A stretch of 64,000 nucleotides of DNA, from positions 19,267,501-19,331,500 of the forward strand of contig NC_135789.1 of NCBI RefSeq assembly GCF_051106095.1, read 5' to 3'. A model generated the notes under the pieces. It was not told where the DNA came from, made no database searches, and was given only the letters and a program-made list of their open reading frames with translations. A program made the position numbers and the translations under genes. This stretch comes from Pogona vitticeps (lineage: Eukaryota > Chordata > Lepidosauria > Squamata > Agamidae). Positions 34,752 to 46,099 of this stretch are shown here, piece after piece (within the stretch, counting starts at the first letter, position 1; every line of letters starts with the position of its first letter).

Positions 34752-37700
34752 TCACAAGCTGCCTGTTGATTCTGTCCACTTGTTAAATAGATCCCATCTT
34801 TCTGTTGCCTTTTGCAAGGGATAGTCCTTCATGACTTCTGATAAAATGTCCATTTCGGCTATTTCCCGTATCTTTTCAATAAGATCTTCTTGTTTCGGTA
34901 CCGTTGATCTTTTCCAATTTTTAGCATATAAAATTCTAGCTGCCGTAACTATGTATATAACTATATAATTCTTTGACTTATCTATATTTTCAGGTATCAT
35001 ACTCAATAAAAACAGTTCTGGGGTTAATGGCACTTTACAGAGCAATATTTGTTCCAACATTACATGTACTCTTTTCCAATATTGTTTCGCTACTCCACAT
35101 GACCACCACATATGATAATAGCTTCCCACTTGTGATTCACATTTCCAACACTTATTTGATACATCTGTATACATCTTTGACAATTTTTCTGGGGTCATGT
35201 GCCATCTATAAAACATCTTATATATATTCTCTTTAAAGTTCACCGATCTTGTAAGCTTTATATTATTTTGCCATATTTTCAGCCATTGATCAATATCAAT
35301 GTTATGCCCTATATTTTGTGCCCACTTAATCATACATTCCTTAACCATTTCATCTTGCATCTTAATTTCCAACATATAATTATACATTTTCTTAACAGTT
35401 TGTTCTTTTGAACCTAATAAAAGTTTGTCAAAAATCGTCTGCTCTAAGTAGAAGCCTTCTATTTTATCTTTTGTATATCTAGATTCTAGCTGTGCTCTAG
35501 GCCACCACTCTCTATATATATTCTGTGACTCTAGCTCTTCTTTAGACTTTAGTTCACCATCCTTTTTTAATAGGTCTTGATATTTTAAAAAGTTTGTTTT
35601 TGTCATAAGACTGGGTTGGATAAAGGCCTCTAACGGTGACACCCATACAGGTATTTTATAATAAATTTGTTGTACAATTTTTCTCCACATTCCCAGTAAA
35701 GCTCTTCTTATCATATGTGAATTAAAATTTTTTTGTTCTTTGTCCTTTTTATACCATAAATAGGCATGCCAGCCTAATTGCAAACCATGTCCCTCCAAGC
35801 TAAGTAATCTATCGTTTTCTAGAGTTATCCATTCTTTTATCCAATCTAGAATACAAGCTCTATAATACAAAACCCAGTCAGGAAGACCAAAGCCACCCCT
35901 CTGCTTAGCATCTTGCATTGCCTTAATTTTAATTCTTGGTTTTTTACCTTGCCATATAAATCTCATGATTATCTTATTAAATTCTTTGAAAAATGACTGT
36001 TTTAATATTATAGGGATTGACTGAAATAAGAATAGGATTTTTGGTAAAATAGTCATTTTAATTGCTGCAGTTCTTCCCAACAACGATAGTTGTAATTTGT
36101 CCCATTTCTCCAAATTGTTCTGTATCTCCTTCATTAGTTTCATGTAGTTATCTTTGAATAATGTACTTGTCTTCTTTGTAATTTGTATTCCTAAATATCG
36201 AATTTTCTTCTCCTCATGAAAGTTCGTCTTCTCTATTAGCTCTTGTCTTTCATGTTCTCTCATGTTTTTGGTAAGTAATTTAGTCTTCTTTTGGTTTATT
36301 CTCATTCCTGCCATGTCACCAAAAATTCTTAACGTTGTCATCAGGTCCTCTATTGAATCCAATGGTTCTTCCAATATGATAACTAAATCATCCGCAAAGG
36401 CCTGGAGTTTGTAGACTTGACCTTTCACTTTTAATCCTTTCAATTCTTTTTTGTTTCTAATTTGTTCGTTTAGTATTTCCAGAGTCAAAATAAACAGGAG
36501 TGGGGAGAGTGGGCACCCCTGTCTAGTACCTTTCTGTATTTGGATTTCTTTTGATAGTTCGCCATTAATTTTTACTTTTGCCTTTTGCTCCGTATATATT
36601 GCTTTAATTAGTTTCATAAATCTTTCTCCAACCTGCAGTGTTTTCAATGTGTGCATCATAAAATTCCAGTCAAGATTGTCAAATGCTTTTTCCGCATCCA
36701 AGAATATCATAGCCATCTGTTTCTCCGGGTGTGCTTCATAGTATTCCAGGGCATTTAAAACTATCCTTATATTATTCTTCATCTGTCTTTTAGGGAGAAA
36801 CCCAGACTGATCTTGATGTATCAAGTGGGTTAAAATTCTTTTCAATCTAGTTGCCAGGATAGTCGCATATATTTTGTAGTCCACATTCAACAATGAAATT
36901 GGCCTATAATTTTGTATTTCTTTACCTTCCGTGTTTTCCTTATGTATAAGAGAGATTGTCGCTTCAGTCCATGTTGCTGGTATTTTCCCTTCTTCTTCAA
37001 TGCATTCTAGAAGCTTTTTAAATGGCTGGAGAAGCACCTCTTCCAGTTCTTTGTAGTATTCTGCTGGTAGTCCATCTGGGCCTGGTGCTTTCCCATTTTT
37101 TTGTTTTTTAAGGGCTTCTGTAATTTCTGCATACGTTATAGGCTCATTTAAGGACTGAATTTTATTCTTTAGTCAATTTCATTTTATTGTGCTTCAACAA
37201 ATATTCTTCCTGGGCTTCTCCATCCACTTCTTTTTTCTCATATAACTTCCTATAAAAATTTTCAGCAATTTTCTTTATTTCTTCCTGTTTGAATTTTTCT
37301 GTTCCCTTTTCGTCTTTCAAAGTTCGGATTATTGTCTTCTCCTTCTCTTTCCTTAATTTGTATGCTAACCATCTTCCCGGTTTATTTGCATTCTCAAAAA
37401 TATTTTGCTTTGCAAATTTGAACTTCTTTGCGGTTTCTTCAGTGAGCAATATATTTATCTGATGTTGTGTAAGTTTTATCTTCTCTATAAGTTCTTTGTT
37501 TGTTGGGTTTTGTTTCAACTGCCTCTCCTCTATGGCTAATCTACTTTCCAGAGTCTCATATTTTTTCTTTCTCTTTTTTGTTTAGCTGCAAATCTTATGG
37601 CTATTCCTCTAAAAAAAGCCTTACTTGCCTCCCATATCATAAACATTGAGATATCTGGTCTCATATTCTGTTTAAAGAAAAAGTCCATTTCTTCTTTTAC

Positions 37701-38488
37701 TTGTTTCTTAAATTTTTCATTTTTAGATGTAATATATTCAGCTTCCAAGTGAATTCTCTTGTTCTACTTCCTATTTGTAACAAAATTGGGTTATGGTCTG
37801 CAAATGTATTGGGTAAGATATGTATTTGTTCCAACTCTTTCATTAGGTTTGTTGATATCCAACATGTATCAATCCTTGACCACGATTTATGCCTGTTAGA
37901 GTAGAAAGTGTAATCCCTTGTCTTTGGATTACATGTTCTCCATGCATCCACAATATTTAATTCTTCTGCTAATTGTAGGAAATTTCTTGGAATTGTGCTT
38001 CTCTTCTTTCTACTAGATTTTTCTGTTTTTGTGTCTAGTTCTCTGTCGAAAACAGCATTATAATCTCCAATTATGCAGTAATGATCATACTCTTTATTTG
38101 CCAATTCTCGCTGCAATTGTTTATAAAAGTTTTCTTGATTTCCATTTGGTGCATAAATATTGACTATTAGGAATTTCTTAGATTCTCTTTGGATTTCCAC
38201 CATTACTATCCTTCCATCCTCTGAGGCAAAAATCAGGGAGGGCTCCCATTCCTTCTTAATAAAAATAGCTACTCCTTTCTTCTTTTTGCTCACGTCTGAA
38301 GCCGCAAATAGTTTTCCTAATCTTGGCCATTCTAATAATTTCAAATCCTTTCTTTTCACATGCGTTTCTTGGATGCATATAACATCAGATTTCTGTTTCT
38401 GCAGTTGTAGAAAGATCTTTTTTCGCTTTTGGGGTGAGTTTAGGCCGTTTACGTTTACTGATAAAATCTTCAGTTGTTTTCTAGTCAT
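34752..38488 (-). pseudogene. L1 ORF2 (endonuclease and reverse transcriptase), broken
   Basis: ORF2 of L1 nicks target DNA and copies L1 RNA in the nucleus. The endonuclease frame (38488-37697) shows SVNVNGLNSPQKRKK, CIQETHVKR, IVNIYAPNG, IIGDYNAVFD, SRIDTCW and FADHNPIL, the expected catalytic blocks. The RT frame (37037-34752 plus upstream) has QDQSGFLPKRQMKNNIRIVL, FLDAEKAFDNLDW, KGTRQGCPLSPLLFILTLE and LQAFADDLVIILEE (FADD catalytic box). The C-terminal Cys motif is CWKCESQVGSYYHMWWSC. Between these, segments 37748-37536 and 37518-37162 are in other frames, so at least three frame changes or stops separate endonuclease and RT. This copy cannot be autonomous. Confidence 0.95.
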
Positions 38489-38661
38489 CTTGATTTAAAT
38501 TACTATCCTTTTGTTTTTTCTTCATCATGCTTCTAGTACATCTTGGCTCTATTGCTTCTTGTTCTCCTGTCTCTGTTTCTGATTCTGCTTCTGATAATTG
38601 GCTTTGTTCCTTTCGAGATCTTTCTTCTGATTCCTTGTTGTCAGTTTTTTTAAGCTTCTTC

Positions 38662-39510
38662 TCATTTTTTTTCTATTAAGTTTTGTGCTTTCATCGGGGA
38701 TGTTATGTTGTATCTCTGTGTATCAATCCGAAAAAATAGCCCTTCTGGTGTTAGCCATCTATATGAGATTCCATTTTGTTGGAGTAGCTGTGCCAGAGAT
38801 GCATATTCCTTTCTTCTCTGTCTCACTTGCCATGGGATTTGTTTTAAGACATTAATTTTCTTGTCTTCTATTATCAATTGTTTTTCTTGTGAAGCCCTTA
38901 AAACCTTATCCCTAATTGCCTTCTTCGCGAATCTCAAATGTACTTCTTTAGGTAAATTATTTTTTCTAACATATGCTGTACACACTCTGAAGGCTGCTTC
39001 CAGACCTTGGCGGAATTCCGCTACATCCATCTCTATTGCTGGTGCGAGGGCTTCACTCATTACTGTCTCCAAGTCCTCAGATCCCTTTTCTGGTACATTT
39101 TGGATTCTTAGCATCTTAAGGGCACGTTCCATTTCCAGCATTATTAGCCTGTCCTGACATTGCCTTTGGTCTCTCTGTATCTGCTGTACACTTTCTTCAG
39201 CTTTATCTAGTCTGGCGTCTGTATTTTTCATTTTCCCTTCTATATCTTGTGTTTTAGTTTTGATTTGTGTTACCTGCTCCTTTGTCTCAGTCAATTCTGC
39301 CTGTATATACGTCATTTGGTTTGTCATTTCGGTCAATCGTCGATTAATTTGATCAAATCCTGTGGACAGCAGGTTCTGCATAGTGGTCTGCCATTCTTTA
39401 TCAGATTTTTCTGATTCCTGAGAGGTTAATTTCCCTAGTGCTGATGTTTGGGCTGGAGAGGTTCCTGGTGTTTGGGATTTAGGGTTGGGGTTCGGTCTCT
39501 TTGCAGCCAT
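38662..39510 (-). CDS. L1 ORF1 protein (RNA-binding chaperone)
   Basis: An intact 282-codon frame. L1 ORF1p forms trimers and coats L1 RNA. There is a basic N-terminus (MAAKRPNPNPK), then a long coiled coil (about residues 45-140) rich in Gln/Glu/Thr. The RRM-like segment (MLRIQNVPEKG, about 150) and a C-terminal domain with LPKEVHLRFAKKAIRDKVLR and FFRIDTQRYNIT follow. The start fits: the upstream sequence is 5' UTR. Length is in the usual range for lizard and other vertebrate L1 ORF1. Confidence 0.9.
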   Translation of the reverse strand: MAAKRPNPNPKSQTPGTSPAQTSALGKLTSQESEKSDKEWQTTMQNLLSTGFDQINRRLTEMTNQMTYIQAELTETKEQVTQIKTKTQDIEGKMKNTDARLDKAEESVQQIQRDQRQCQDRLIMLEMERALKMLRIQNVPEKGSEDLETVMSEALAPAIEMDVAEFRQGLEAAFRVCTAYVRKNNLPKEVHLRFAKKAIRDKVLRASQEKQLIIEDKKINVLKQIPWQVRQRRKEYASLAQLLQQNGISYRWLTPEGLFFRIDTQRYNITSPMKAQNLIEKK

Positions 39511-40909
39511 TTTGAAATCAACCCAAATTCAAAACCTACTATCAACCACCTCCCCTTAACCTTCCCAAATCTTTGCCCAATATTGCAATATATATCACAG
39601 TTTTTTTTTAAAAATTGACACTTTAAATTTCAACTTCCATATACCACATCTCTTGAATTGTCCACCAAGTCCTTCTGTGAAGATCCAGGCTCCGTAGAAC
39701 CCCAAAAGCCCAAGAGTTAATATCGTGCAGAGTTCTAGTGTCCCAGGGGTTTTTAACCAAACAGTTGGATGCGCTAACACAGAAGGGAATTCAAACCGTA
39801 TGCAGCCTCACCCAGATAAAAGGCAATCTTCCGGTATTTCCAACTTCTACTGTTCTTTCCAGAACCAGATTAGTAGAAAAGAATAAAAAGAAGAAACAAA
39901 GAAAGGAAGAAAAGAGATCTTGCCTTTCCCACCTCAATATTTCCACAGTTCAGTTTCGTTCTTGTTGCAAAATCTCTGAAGAAAAGGGAAAGAAGCTCCA
40001 AAGTCAATTAGATATATAAAATCTGCCAATAATATTCTGCTTTCCTCCAGTAGGTGCCTTCCTCTCCTTACGCACAGTCTATCCAGTTCAATACATTGTG
40101 CATCCACTTAACAACAGCTTCTCCTTTCAGCAGACAAAGCAAGGGGGGGGAATTTTCTCTCCGTAGAAATAAACCTGGCAATGATATTCTGCTTTCCTCC
40201 AGTAGGTGTCGTCTGCTCCCCATACATAGTCTATCTAGCAGAGTAGATTGTACATTGTAAATCCACTTAACAAAGTATGAGGCGGGGGGGGAATTTCCCC
40301 CCCCACAGAGATAACGTGTCGTCTCAAAGCTTCGGTACTCAATCTGTTATTAAAAGTTCTTTCAAGTACTTTGCCACAGTCAAACAGGATCAGTCCACAA
40401 TTATTTAGTTCATCAGCAATTCCCAGGCACAGTCTTATTTTTCTGACCTTGGCACGGTCCGACCAGAGTTAGTTTCGCTTTTAGGCTAGTTCATTAAAAT
40501 AGGACCGTGCTTCAAAAGATTTGCCGCTTCTAAGCTTTCTTTCTGTCTTATCTCTTTTATCAGTTCGTTAGCTTAAAAGGCTCCAAGTTTTATTTATTAT
40601 TGTCCATTTTTAACTGCAATCATCAGCTCTCCTCTTTCCTCGGACATTCCGGAGTACTCACTGCTTTTTGTCACCAAGATGGTGCTTTCCGTTCCAGCTT
40701 GTGCCTCGTGGATCTCTTCAGAGGGAAAAAAGACAGGCCGCCGCCCCTCAATTCTTCCTCCAATGCCCACGTTCGGTCCAGAAGAACTTCTCCTAGCTCT
40801 TCCTCCACCCTTGTTGTCCCTTAAGGGTGCCAAGCTGGTCGGTTTTCGGCATTCCTCAGGAGCTTCACCCGAGTGCAGCCAAACAGTGCAGTGACAAGCT
40901 CCGCCTCCC
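39511..40909 (-). promoter_or_regulatory. L1 5' UTR with tandem units
   Basis: Begins GGGGAGGCGGAGCTTGTCAC on the minus strand and is GC-rich near the start. Two partly diverged units of about 140-150 bp contain ATATTCTGCTTTCCTCCAGT and CATTGTnnATCCACTTAACA (plus-strand reading near 40030 and 40178). Internal promoters in L1 5' UTRs are known; activity here is not shown. Confidence 0.75.
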
Positions 40910-41352
40910 CAGATGACAATGTTGAAAGGATTTAAACAGATAAATCACCATCTTGATAAGATGCAAGATTCAATTAAAGATTTTAAGGAAGAGAAAATAG
41001 CAGAGGTTAAATCACAGTTAAAACAAATGCCAGAACCATGTGTATTGAAGATAATACCAGACAATATAGAGGGGATGATGTGTCACCAAGTGAGAGATTG
41101 TGGCTATAACAGGGGGTAAATAAGTAGACAAATAGTTAAAAAGCAGAAGAAAAATTAGAAAGATGGGTTTTTATTGGAGTATGAATAGATTATATGCTTA
41201 TATACTTAATATGAAAGGATTAAATGATTATATATTTGATGTTCTCTTATACTCAAACCCTTTTTCCACCCCTTCCATTGCCCTTTACCTTTTGTATTCC
41301 TTCCCTATTTCCAATACGTAGTTTTTTTTGGGGGAAAAAAGAGGAACACCTG

Positions 41353-41775
41353 CCGTGAATGGGTCAGTTTGGAGAGTGCTGCCCCGGGGGGTGAATGGCT
41401 CACCCACAAGAAACAATAAAAGGGCCCAGTCACAGAAGTGGGGTTAATTGGAAGACTAGCGAGGGAGTCCTGCTGAAGCTAGGAAGTCAATGGAAGCCTC
41501 TGCCATAGGCCAAGTCTTCTGGTCACAGGTTGGACCCAGCCAGTCATGGAAGAAAAGGCATGCTTTGACTCCCACCCCCTCCACAGCTCCAATGTACCAC
41601 GAGCAGATCCACAGCACTTCCTCTCCCCAGAAGCCATCTGTGGATGCACACGGCAGGTTGAACAACATGGTCCTCCTTCCCCTTTCTGCACTAATATGTC
41701 ATGGGAGCTTTCTCTTCATTTCAGTCCATGCAAAGACAAGTTTACTCTTGTCCCTTCCGGCTATGTATGTATGTA
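41353..41775. other. No recognised gene
   Basis: Short frames on both strands only. The end is a (TATG)n run into which the next MITE inserted. Confidence 0.4.
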
Positions 41776-42745
41776 CAGTGGTGCCTCGCATAACGATGTT
41801 AATTGGTTTAAAAAAAACATCGCTATGGGAAACATCATTACGTGAAACACGTTTTCCCATAGAGATGCATTAAAAACCGGTTAATCCGTTCCAATAGGAA
41901 CGGATTACTGTCCTTAAGCGAAAAAACCCATTGGAAACATCGTTATGCGATACAATGTTTCCCCCATTGGAATGCATTGAAGCCTTTTCAATGCTTTTCA
42001 ATGGTTTAGCGAAGTCAATTTTTGCAAATTTAAGTGTGTCATAAAAGGGCCAAAAATGGTTTTAAATGCTTGGAATAGCTTCTGCGCCTTCTAAAACAGG
42101 TGTAAACTTAATTTGGCTTTGATCTGACTTTTCGTTAATTTTTGCTGAATTGTTTTCTCCCCCACCAACTTTTGACAGCTGTCAAAATTTGACAGCTCCA
42201 TTATTTCCTATGGGGGAGGAAAAAAATTCACAAAAAATTAACGAAGACTCAGAACAAAGCCAAACGTAGCTTGCACACGATTTAGAAGGTCCTCTAACGA
42301 ACCCAAGCATTTAAAACAGTTGCTGACTTTTCGTTATTTTTTTGTGAATTTTTTCCTCCCCCATAGGAAACAATGGAGCTGTCAAATTTTGACAGCTCCA
42401 TTATTTCCTATGGGGGAGAAAAAAATTCAGCAAAAATTAACGAAAAGTCAGATCAAAGCCAAATTAAGTTTGCACCCATTTTAGAAGGTGCTCTAACAAA
42501 TCCAAGCATTTAGAACTGTTTTTGACCATTTTAACATACTTTTTAAAATGAAAAAACAAACAAACATCGCTATGTGAAGCAGGGGACCTAAAAACGCATT
42601 CGCTATGCAACGCATGGTCCCAAACTTCGCTAAGCAAAAATCGCCCATAGGAAACATCGTTAAATGGTGCATATTATTTTCTAAAAAACCCATCATTATA
42701 CGAATTCATCGCTAAACAAGGCACTTGTTAAGCGAGGCACCACTG
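41776..42745. mobile_element. 970-bp TA-flanked MITE with nested fold-back arms
   Basis: Ends CAGTGGTGCCTCGCATAACG and AAGCGAGGCACCACTG, flanked by TA within a (TATG)n tract. Inside, arms of about 100 bp (around 42060-42164 and 42412-42510) are inverted copies. An inner pair (TTGACAGCTCCATTATTTCC and its inverse, near 42190-42250 and 42305-42400) nests within them. No coding capacity. Longest member of the CAGTGGTGCC family here. Confidence 0.92.
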
Positions 42746-42875
42746 TATGTATGTATGTATGTATGTATGTATGTATGTAGGTAGGTAGGTAGGTAGGTAG
42801 GTAGGTAGGTAGGTAGGTAGGTAGGTAGGTAGGTAGGTAGGTAGGTAGGTAGGTAGGTAGGTAGGTAGGTAGGTA
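42746..42875. repeat. (TATG)n then (TAGG)n microsatellite
   Basis: Continues the (TATG)n run split by the MITE, then changes to about 25 TAGG units. The run of Leu/Pro/Thr/Tyr in minus-strand frames is an artefact. Confidence 0.95.
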
Positions 42876-43079
42876 TTGCATTTCTATCCACCCATCCAGT
42901 AAAAGAGCACTACTCTGAGCACCTAACAGCAATAAAGCAAACAGATATGACAACTGACTCACAGCAGGTCGTGGCTTTTCAGGTCCAGGGGTTCCTGGCT
43001 GAGATGGGTTATCTAGATCCATTTCAATCTGGTGTCAACCTGGTTATGGGTTGGAGGCCACCTTAGTGGATGACTGTGA

Positions 43080-43754
43080 GATGAAGACAGATGCAGTGCT
43101 GAAAGGAGAGAGTGAGCCGTCCCCTCACATGTCTGAGGCAGGAGAAAAGGAAGAGGCAGTATCCGATGTGTCGTGAGGGATAGAAATCCTACAGAGAGCT
43201 AAAGGTGTGACAGAGGAGTAAAAGGGTCAGGTGCTGAAAGAAGGAAGGTGGAGGGTGGATGTTTTCCTGAGAGAGGAGTTAAATTCAGGCACAGGAGAAA
43301 CAAAAAGTAGTAGTCCAGGAGGAGGAGAGAAAGGAAAGAGCACCTCAGGTCTTCAAGGTACTGGTAATGGAGGAGTTAAAGGAAGAAGACGCACAGGAGA
43401 AAAAAGAGAACATGCCTCAGGGATGGGAGCACAATTAGAAGGACTAGATCCATTAGAATTGACCATTTTAGTCTTTCCCCATGGACAAGGTTCCTTGAAG
43501 AAGGTAATTCGTCCAGAACCAATATCGGCCAGTTAGAAGCCTCAAGAGGGAGATTGCGCTCAATATCCCTGCTGTGAGGAGCGCTCCCCTGAGGAAGCCA
43601 ACGGACCAGGAATGTTTCAAGCTGGCTCTGCGCTAAGGGAAGAAAGTCCTAGTGTTGGACTGAGGTTGTCATGGACTGAGTTTCCTTTAGAAGTTGGTCC
43701 TGTTGGCCCCACAGAAGTAGTGGTGGATTCCTTTTTGTTAACTGTTAATTTAGA
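43080..43754 (+). mobile_element. Decayed retroelement internal region, copy A1 (fossil)
   Basis: A charged open stretch ends in a block with the pattern V-FP-G-G-LKKVI, followed by CCCTGAGGAAGCCAACGGAC and a GTAGTGGTGGATTC block. The same series recurs at 45240-45720 (copy A2). The gag-like charge pattern suggests an LTR element, but no diagnostic domain is visible. Broken and old. Confidence 0.45.
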
Positions 43755-44109
43755 TTAGATTAGGCATCTTTCAGTCTCGAAAGACTATGGTAATGTGCTC
43801 TGTATAGAGGACTAGGAACAATGTCTAGTATGGCTGAGAAGGCCAATTCGAGAGTGACAATCACTTCAACACTGAAGACAAATACAGTCTGTCCCCTGTC
43901 CAGCTCGCTAATTTTGCTGCTTTCAGGACTGCCTCTTGGCCTAGGGCTGCTGGACAAGGGTCTCTTCAAATTGGGAGAGGCCATGTTGCACCACCTCCCT
44001 CCAGCCTGAATGCTCAGATGTCAGGGTTTCCCATCTGTTGAGGTACAGGAGATCTTTTGGAATCCGACCATCAGCCATTCTCACAACATATCCAAGCCAA
44101 CGTAGACGT
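43755..44109 (-). pseudogene. LINE C-terminal fragment, second copy
   Basis: Matches 17405-18110 in GGCATCTTTCAGTCTCGAAA, GCCAATTCGAGAGTGACAAT and GACCATCAGCCATTCTCACA (plus-strand reading), with an internal deletion relative to that copy. Inserted in the decayed retroelement A1-B1 block. Confidence 0.75.
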
Positions 44110-44441
44110 TAAAAGAGGTACAAGATGTACTATTAAAATTCAAAGCTGCTAACAGTTAGCTGAACTTTTGGAAGCAGTTCCTCCCCTAAAATAATAAAGG
44201 CTAGCTACCTAAAGTATCTGGATTTATACTTAAATACAATGCTATTCTATGTTACCATTGCTACATCTCCCATATCACATCCTCCTCCTCCTCCTTTGAC
44301 ACACACTTAGCCCCCGTTTCTGTAACTTAAATCATGTCACTGCATTGTGGTAACTTGCTAAAGACAAGTGAGTGCAAGGGGGATCCTTTTAGGTCAGACT
44401 TGCAGGGAAAGTGTCTGTGATACACCCTGGCTGAGGTTAAT

Positions 44442-44692
44442 AGAGCCTTGTGGCACAGTGGTTAAATTGCTGTACTGCAGTCAAAACTGTACTCACTACC
44501 TGGGGTTCAATTCCAGGTAGCTGGCTCAAGGTTGACTCAGCCTTCTATCCTTCTGAGGTCAGTAAAATGAGTAACCCAGCTTGCTGGGGGGGGGCAATGT
44601 GTAGCCTGCATAATTAACTTGTAAACCGCCCAGAGAGTGCTTGAAGCACTATGGGGTGGTATATAAGCAGCACACTTTGCTTTACTTTTAAT
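44442..44692 (+). mobile_element. tRNA-derived SINE with L2/CR1-like tail
   Basis: Second copy of the SINE at 3183-3428: GAGCCTTGTGGCACAGTGGT, B-box GGGGTTCAATTCC, body CCAGCTTGCTGGGGGGG and tail GTAAACCGCCCAGAGAGTGC, then GGGGTGGTATATAAGC. Confidence 0.87.
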
Positions 44693-44747
44693 AGGACTCA
44701 ACCCAGCACAACCCTAGTGGGAGGCTGGGTCACGACAAAAGTTATTC

Positions 44748-44925
44748 TGGAATTACAATTCTATCTTTTTCAGTAAGCCAGGTTTCCTACAGCACCATCA
44801 CATCATATTCAGATAAGAAACCTGGGAAGTCCTCCTCATGGAAGAGAAGTTGGGAGTCCCTGAAGGAATGAGGAAAACAACCCCCCTCCTCCAAATGAGA
44901 AATCATTTTTCCAGTACTTGTCTGG
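44748..44925 (-). pseudogene. LINE endonuclease-like fragment, copy B1
   Basis: On the minus strand, EEDFPGFLSEYDVMVL then ETWLTEKDRIVI (a stop stands where Gln is expected before ETWL) resembles the QETWL block of LINE endonucleases. Copy B2 (45770-45945) shares the same stop, so both come from an already broken ancestor. Confidence 0.5.
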
Positions 44926-44929
44926 CATT

Positions 44930-45185
44930 TTTATTTCATAATCCACTGGGCTGACCTGTCTGATCACCGCATATGGTCCTTGCCATTGTACAATTTGGCT
45001 GATTTTGATGGGAGGAGCAACAGTACTTCCTGTCCTGGTTCTAGACTCCTATGTTTCACCCTTCTATCCTACCTCTTTTTGTTCCACCTGCGTTTGTCCC
45101 AACATCTGTTTGGCCACCTTATGTGCTTGTCCTGGATGCTCCCTTATCTCTAACACCTCTTGTACTACTGTTCGCTTGGCACTTC
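44930..45185 (-). mobile_element. Gypsy/ERV-like integrase C-terminal remnant (fossil)
   Basis: On the minus strand, WQGPYAVIRQVSPVDYEI resembles the SH3-like end of LTR-element integrases, preceded by a helical segment. A short fossil, broken; family not resolved. Confidence 0.55.
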
Positions 45186-45239
45186 CCTGATGGCAAACAT
45201 AAGAGATTCTAACAACATGTCATTGATAAGGTTTCTCTG

Positions 45240-45720
45240 TTACAAGAGGAAAATAGAGGGGAGAAAAAAGGAATATGAGTATGATATAATGTGGGGGTTG
45301 TTGGAGGACTTCCCTAATTTGAAGGCAGGAGGATTGCTACCCGACCCAGGTGAGTCTAAGGAGAAAGGGGCATTGGCAAAATCTTTAGAATGGAAGGTCA
45401 CAGCTTTTCCACAGGGGCGAGGTCGCTTGAAGAAGGTGATCCATCTGGACTCTTCTTTCAACCACCCACCACCGGAGGAAGACTGGGCCAGATACCCTTG
45501 TTGTGGGACAATATGTGCGGTCCTGAGTGCTCCGATGAGGAAACCCACTGATCGGGAATGTTTTGGGCCAACCCCTCAATGAATCCTGTCAGTTCCAAGA
45601 CAGAGTTGTCATCCTCACAGTATGGACAGTTACCCGATATTAGTTGTTTTGAACGAGTAGAAGTTGTTATAGATTCATAAATCTGTTAATGTTCAAAAAG
45701 AGACTCAGTTGTCATTTCCC
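45240..45720 (+). mobile_element. Decayed retroelement internal region, copy A2 (fossil)
   Basis: Contains FPQGRGRLKKVIHLD, PEEDWARYPCCG and MRKPTDRECFG, matching the A1 block at 43430-43640 (FPHGQGSLKKVIRPE and so on). Followed by copy B2. Broken and old. Confidence 0.45.
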
Positions 45721-45769
45721 GCCAAAAAAGAGGAACTGCTTCAGATCTTTAATGAAGCCGATCACAACA

Positions 45770-45945
45770 ATCCTATCTTTTTCAGTAATCCAGGTTTCCT
45801 ACAGCACCATCACATCTTATTCAGATAACAAACCCGGGAAGTCCTCCTCATGAAACAGGAGCTGGGAGGCCCTGAAGGAACAAGAAAAACAACCCCTCCC
45901 GAAACAGAAGTAATTTTTCCAGTAAAGTCTAACGTTTGCTGTCCA
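45770..45945 (-). pseudogene. LINE endonuclease-like fragment, copy B2
   Basis: Near-copy of 44748-44925 (plus-strand reading TTTTTCAGTAATCCAGGTTT and CAGCACCATCACATC). Together A1-B1 and A2-B2 form a tandemly arranged pair. Confidence 0.5.
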
Positions 45946-46099
45946 AGTCCTTCTAAAGAACAGCTACTGTGCCTAGACTGTGAAAGTTCTAGTTCCCCAA
46001 TACAAATAGATAGCTTAGTATGACTCAATGAAGACCAGTTGGCGTTGTCAGAAGCTCAGAAATCATATTGTGCTGAAACGGTAAAGTTAAATGCAACTG

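Larger units (their letters stand above)
34557..40909 (-). mobile_element. Full-length L1 LINE
   Basis: The 14-bp duplicate CAGATGACAATGTT lies at 34543-34556 and 40910-40923, and the 3' A-rich tail is at the left end, as expected for a minus-strand target-primed insertion. Length is 6353 bp: 5' UTR of about 1.4 kb (40909-39511), ORF1, ORF2 and a short 3' UTR (34751-34557). ORF1 is open; ORF2 is broken in several frames. The 5' UTR contains two tandem units (about 40020-40165 and 40168-40305). Confidence 0.96.
33337..41341 (+). mobile_element. Short L1-like element carrying a nested full-length L1
   Basis: An 11-bp duplicate AGGAACACCTG lies at 33326-33336 and 41342-41352. Without the nested L1 the element is about 1.64 kb: a GC-rich 5' UTR-like part beginning GCGAGGAGGAGCTTC, a short ORF1-like helical segment (KGFKQINHHLDKMQDSIKDF) just after the nested element, and an A-rich 3' end. 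No ORF2 is present. It may be a HAL1-like (ORF1-only) or internally deleted L1 derivative; the family call is inference, the target duplication is seen. Confidence 0.7.

Noticed and set aside
42746-42875. Array-like regular repeat, possible CRISPR
   Set aside because: Tetranucleotide microsatellite without spacers, in a vertebrate context.
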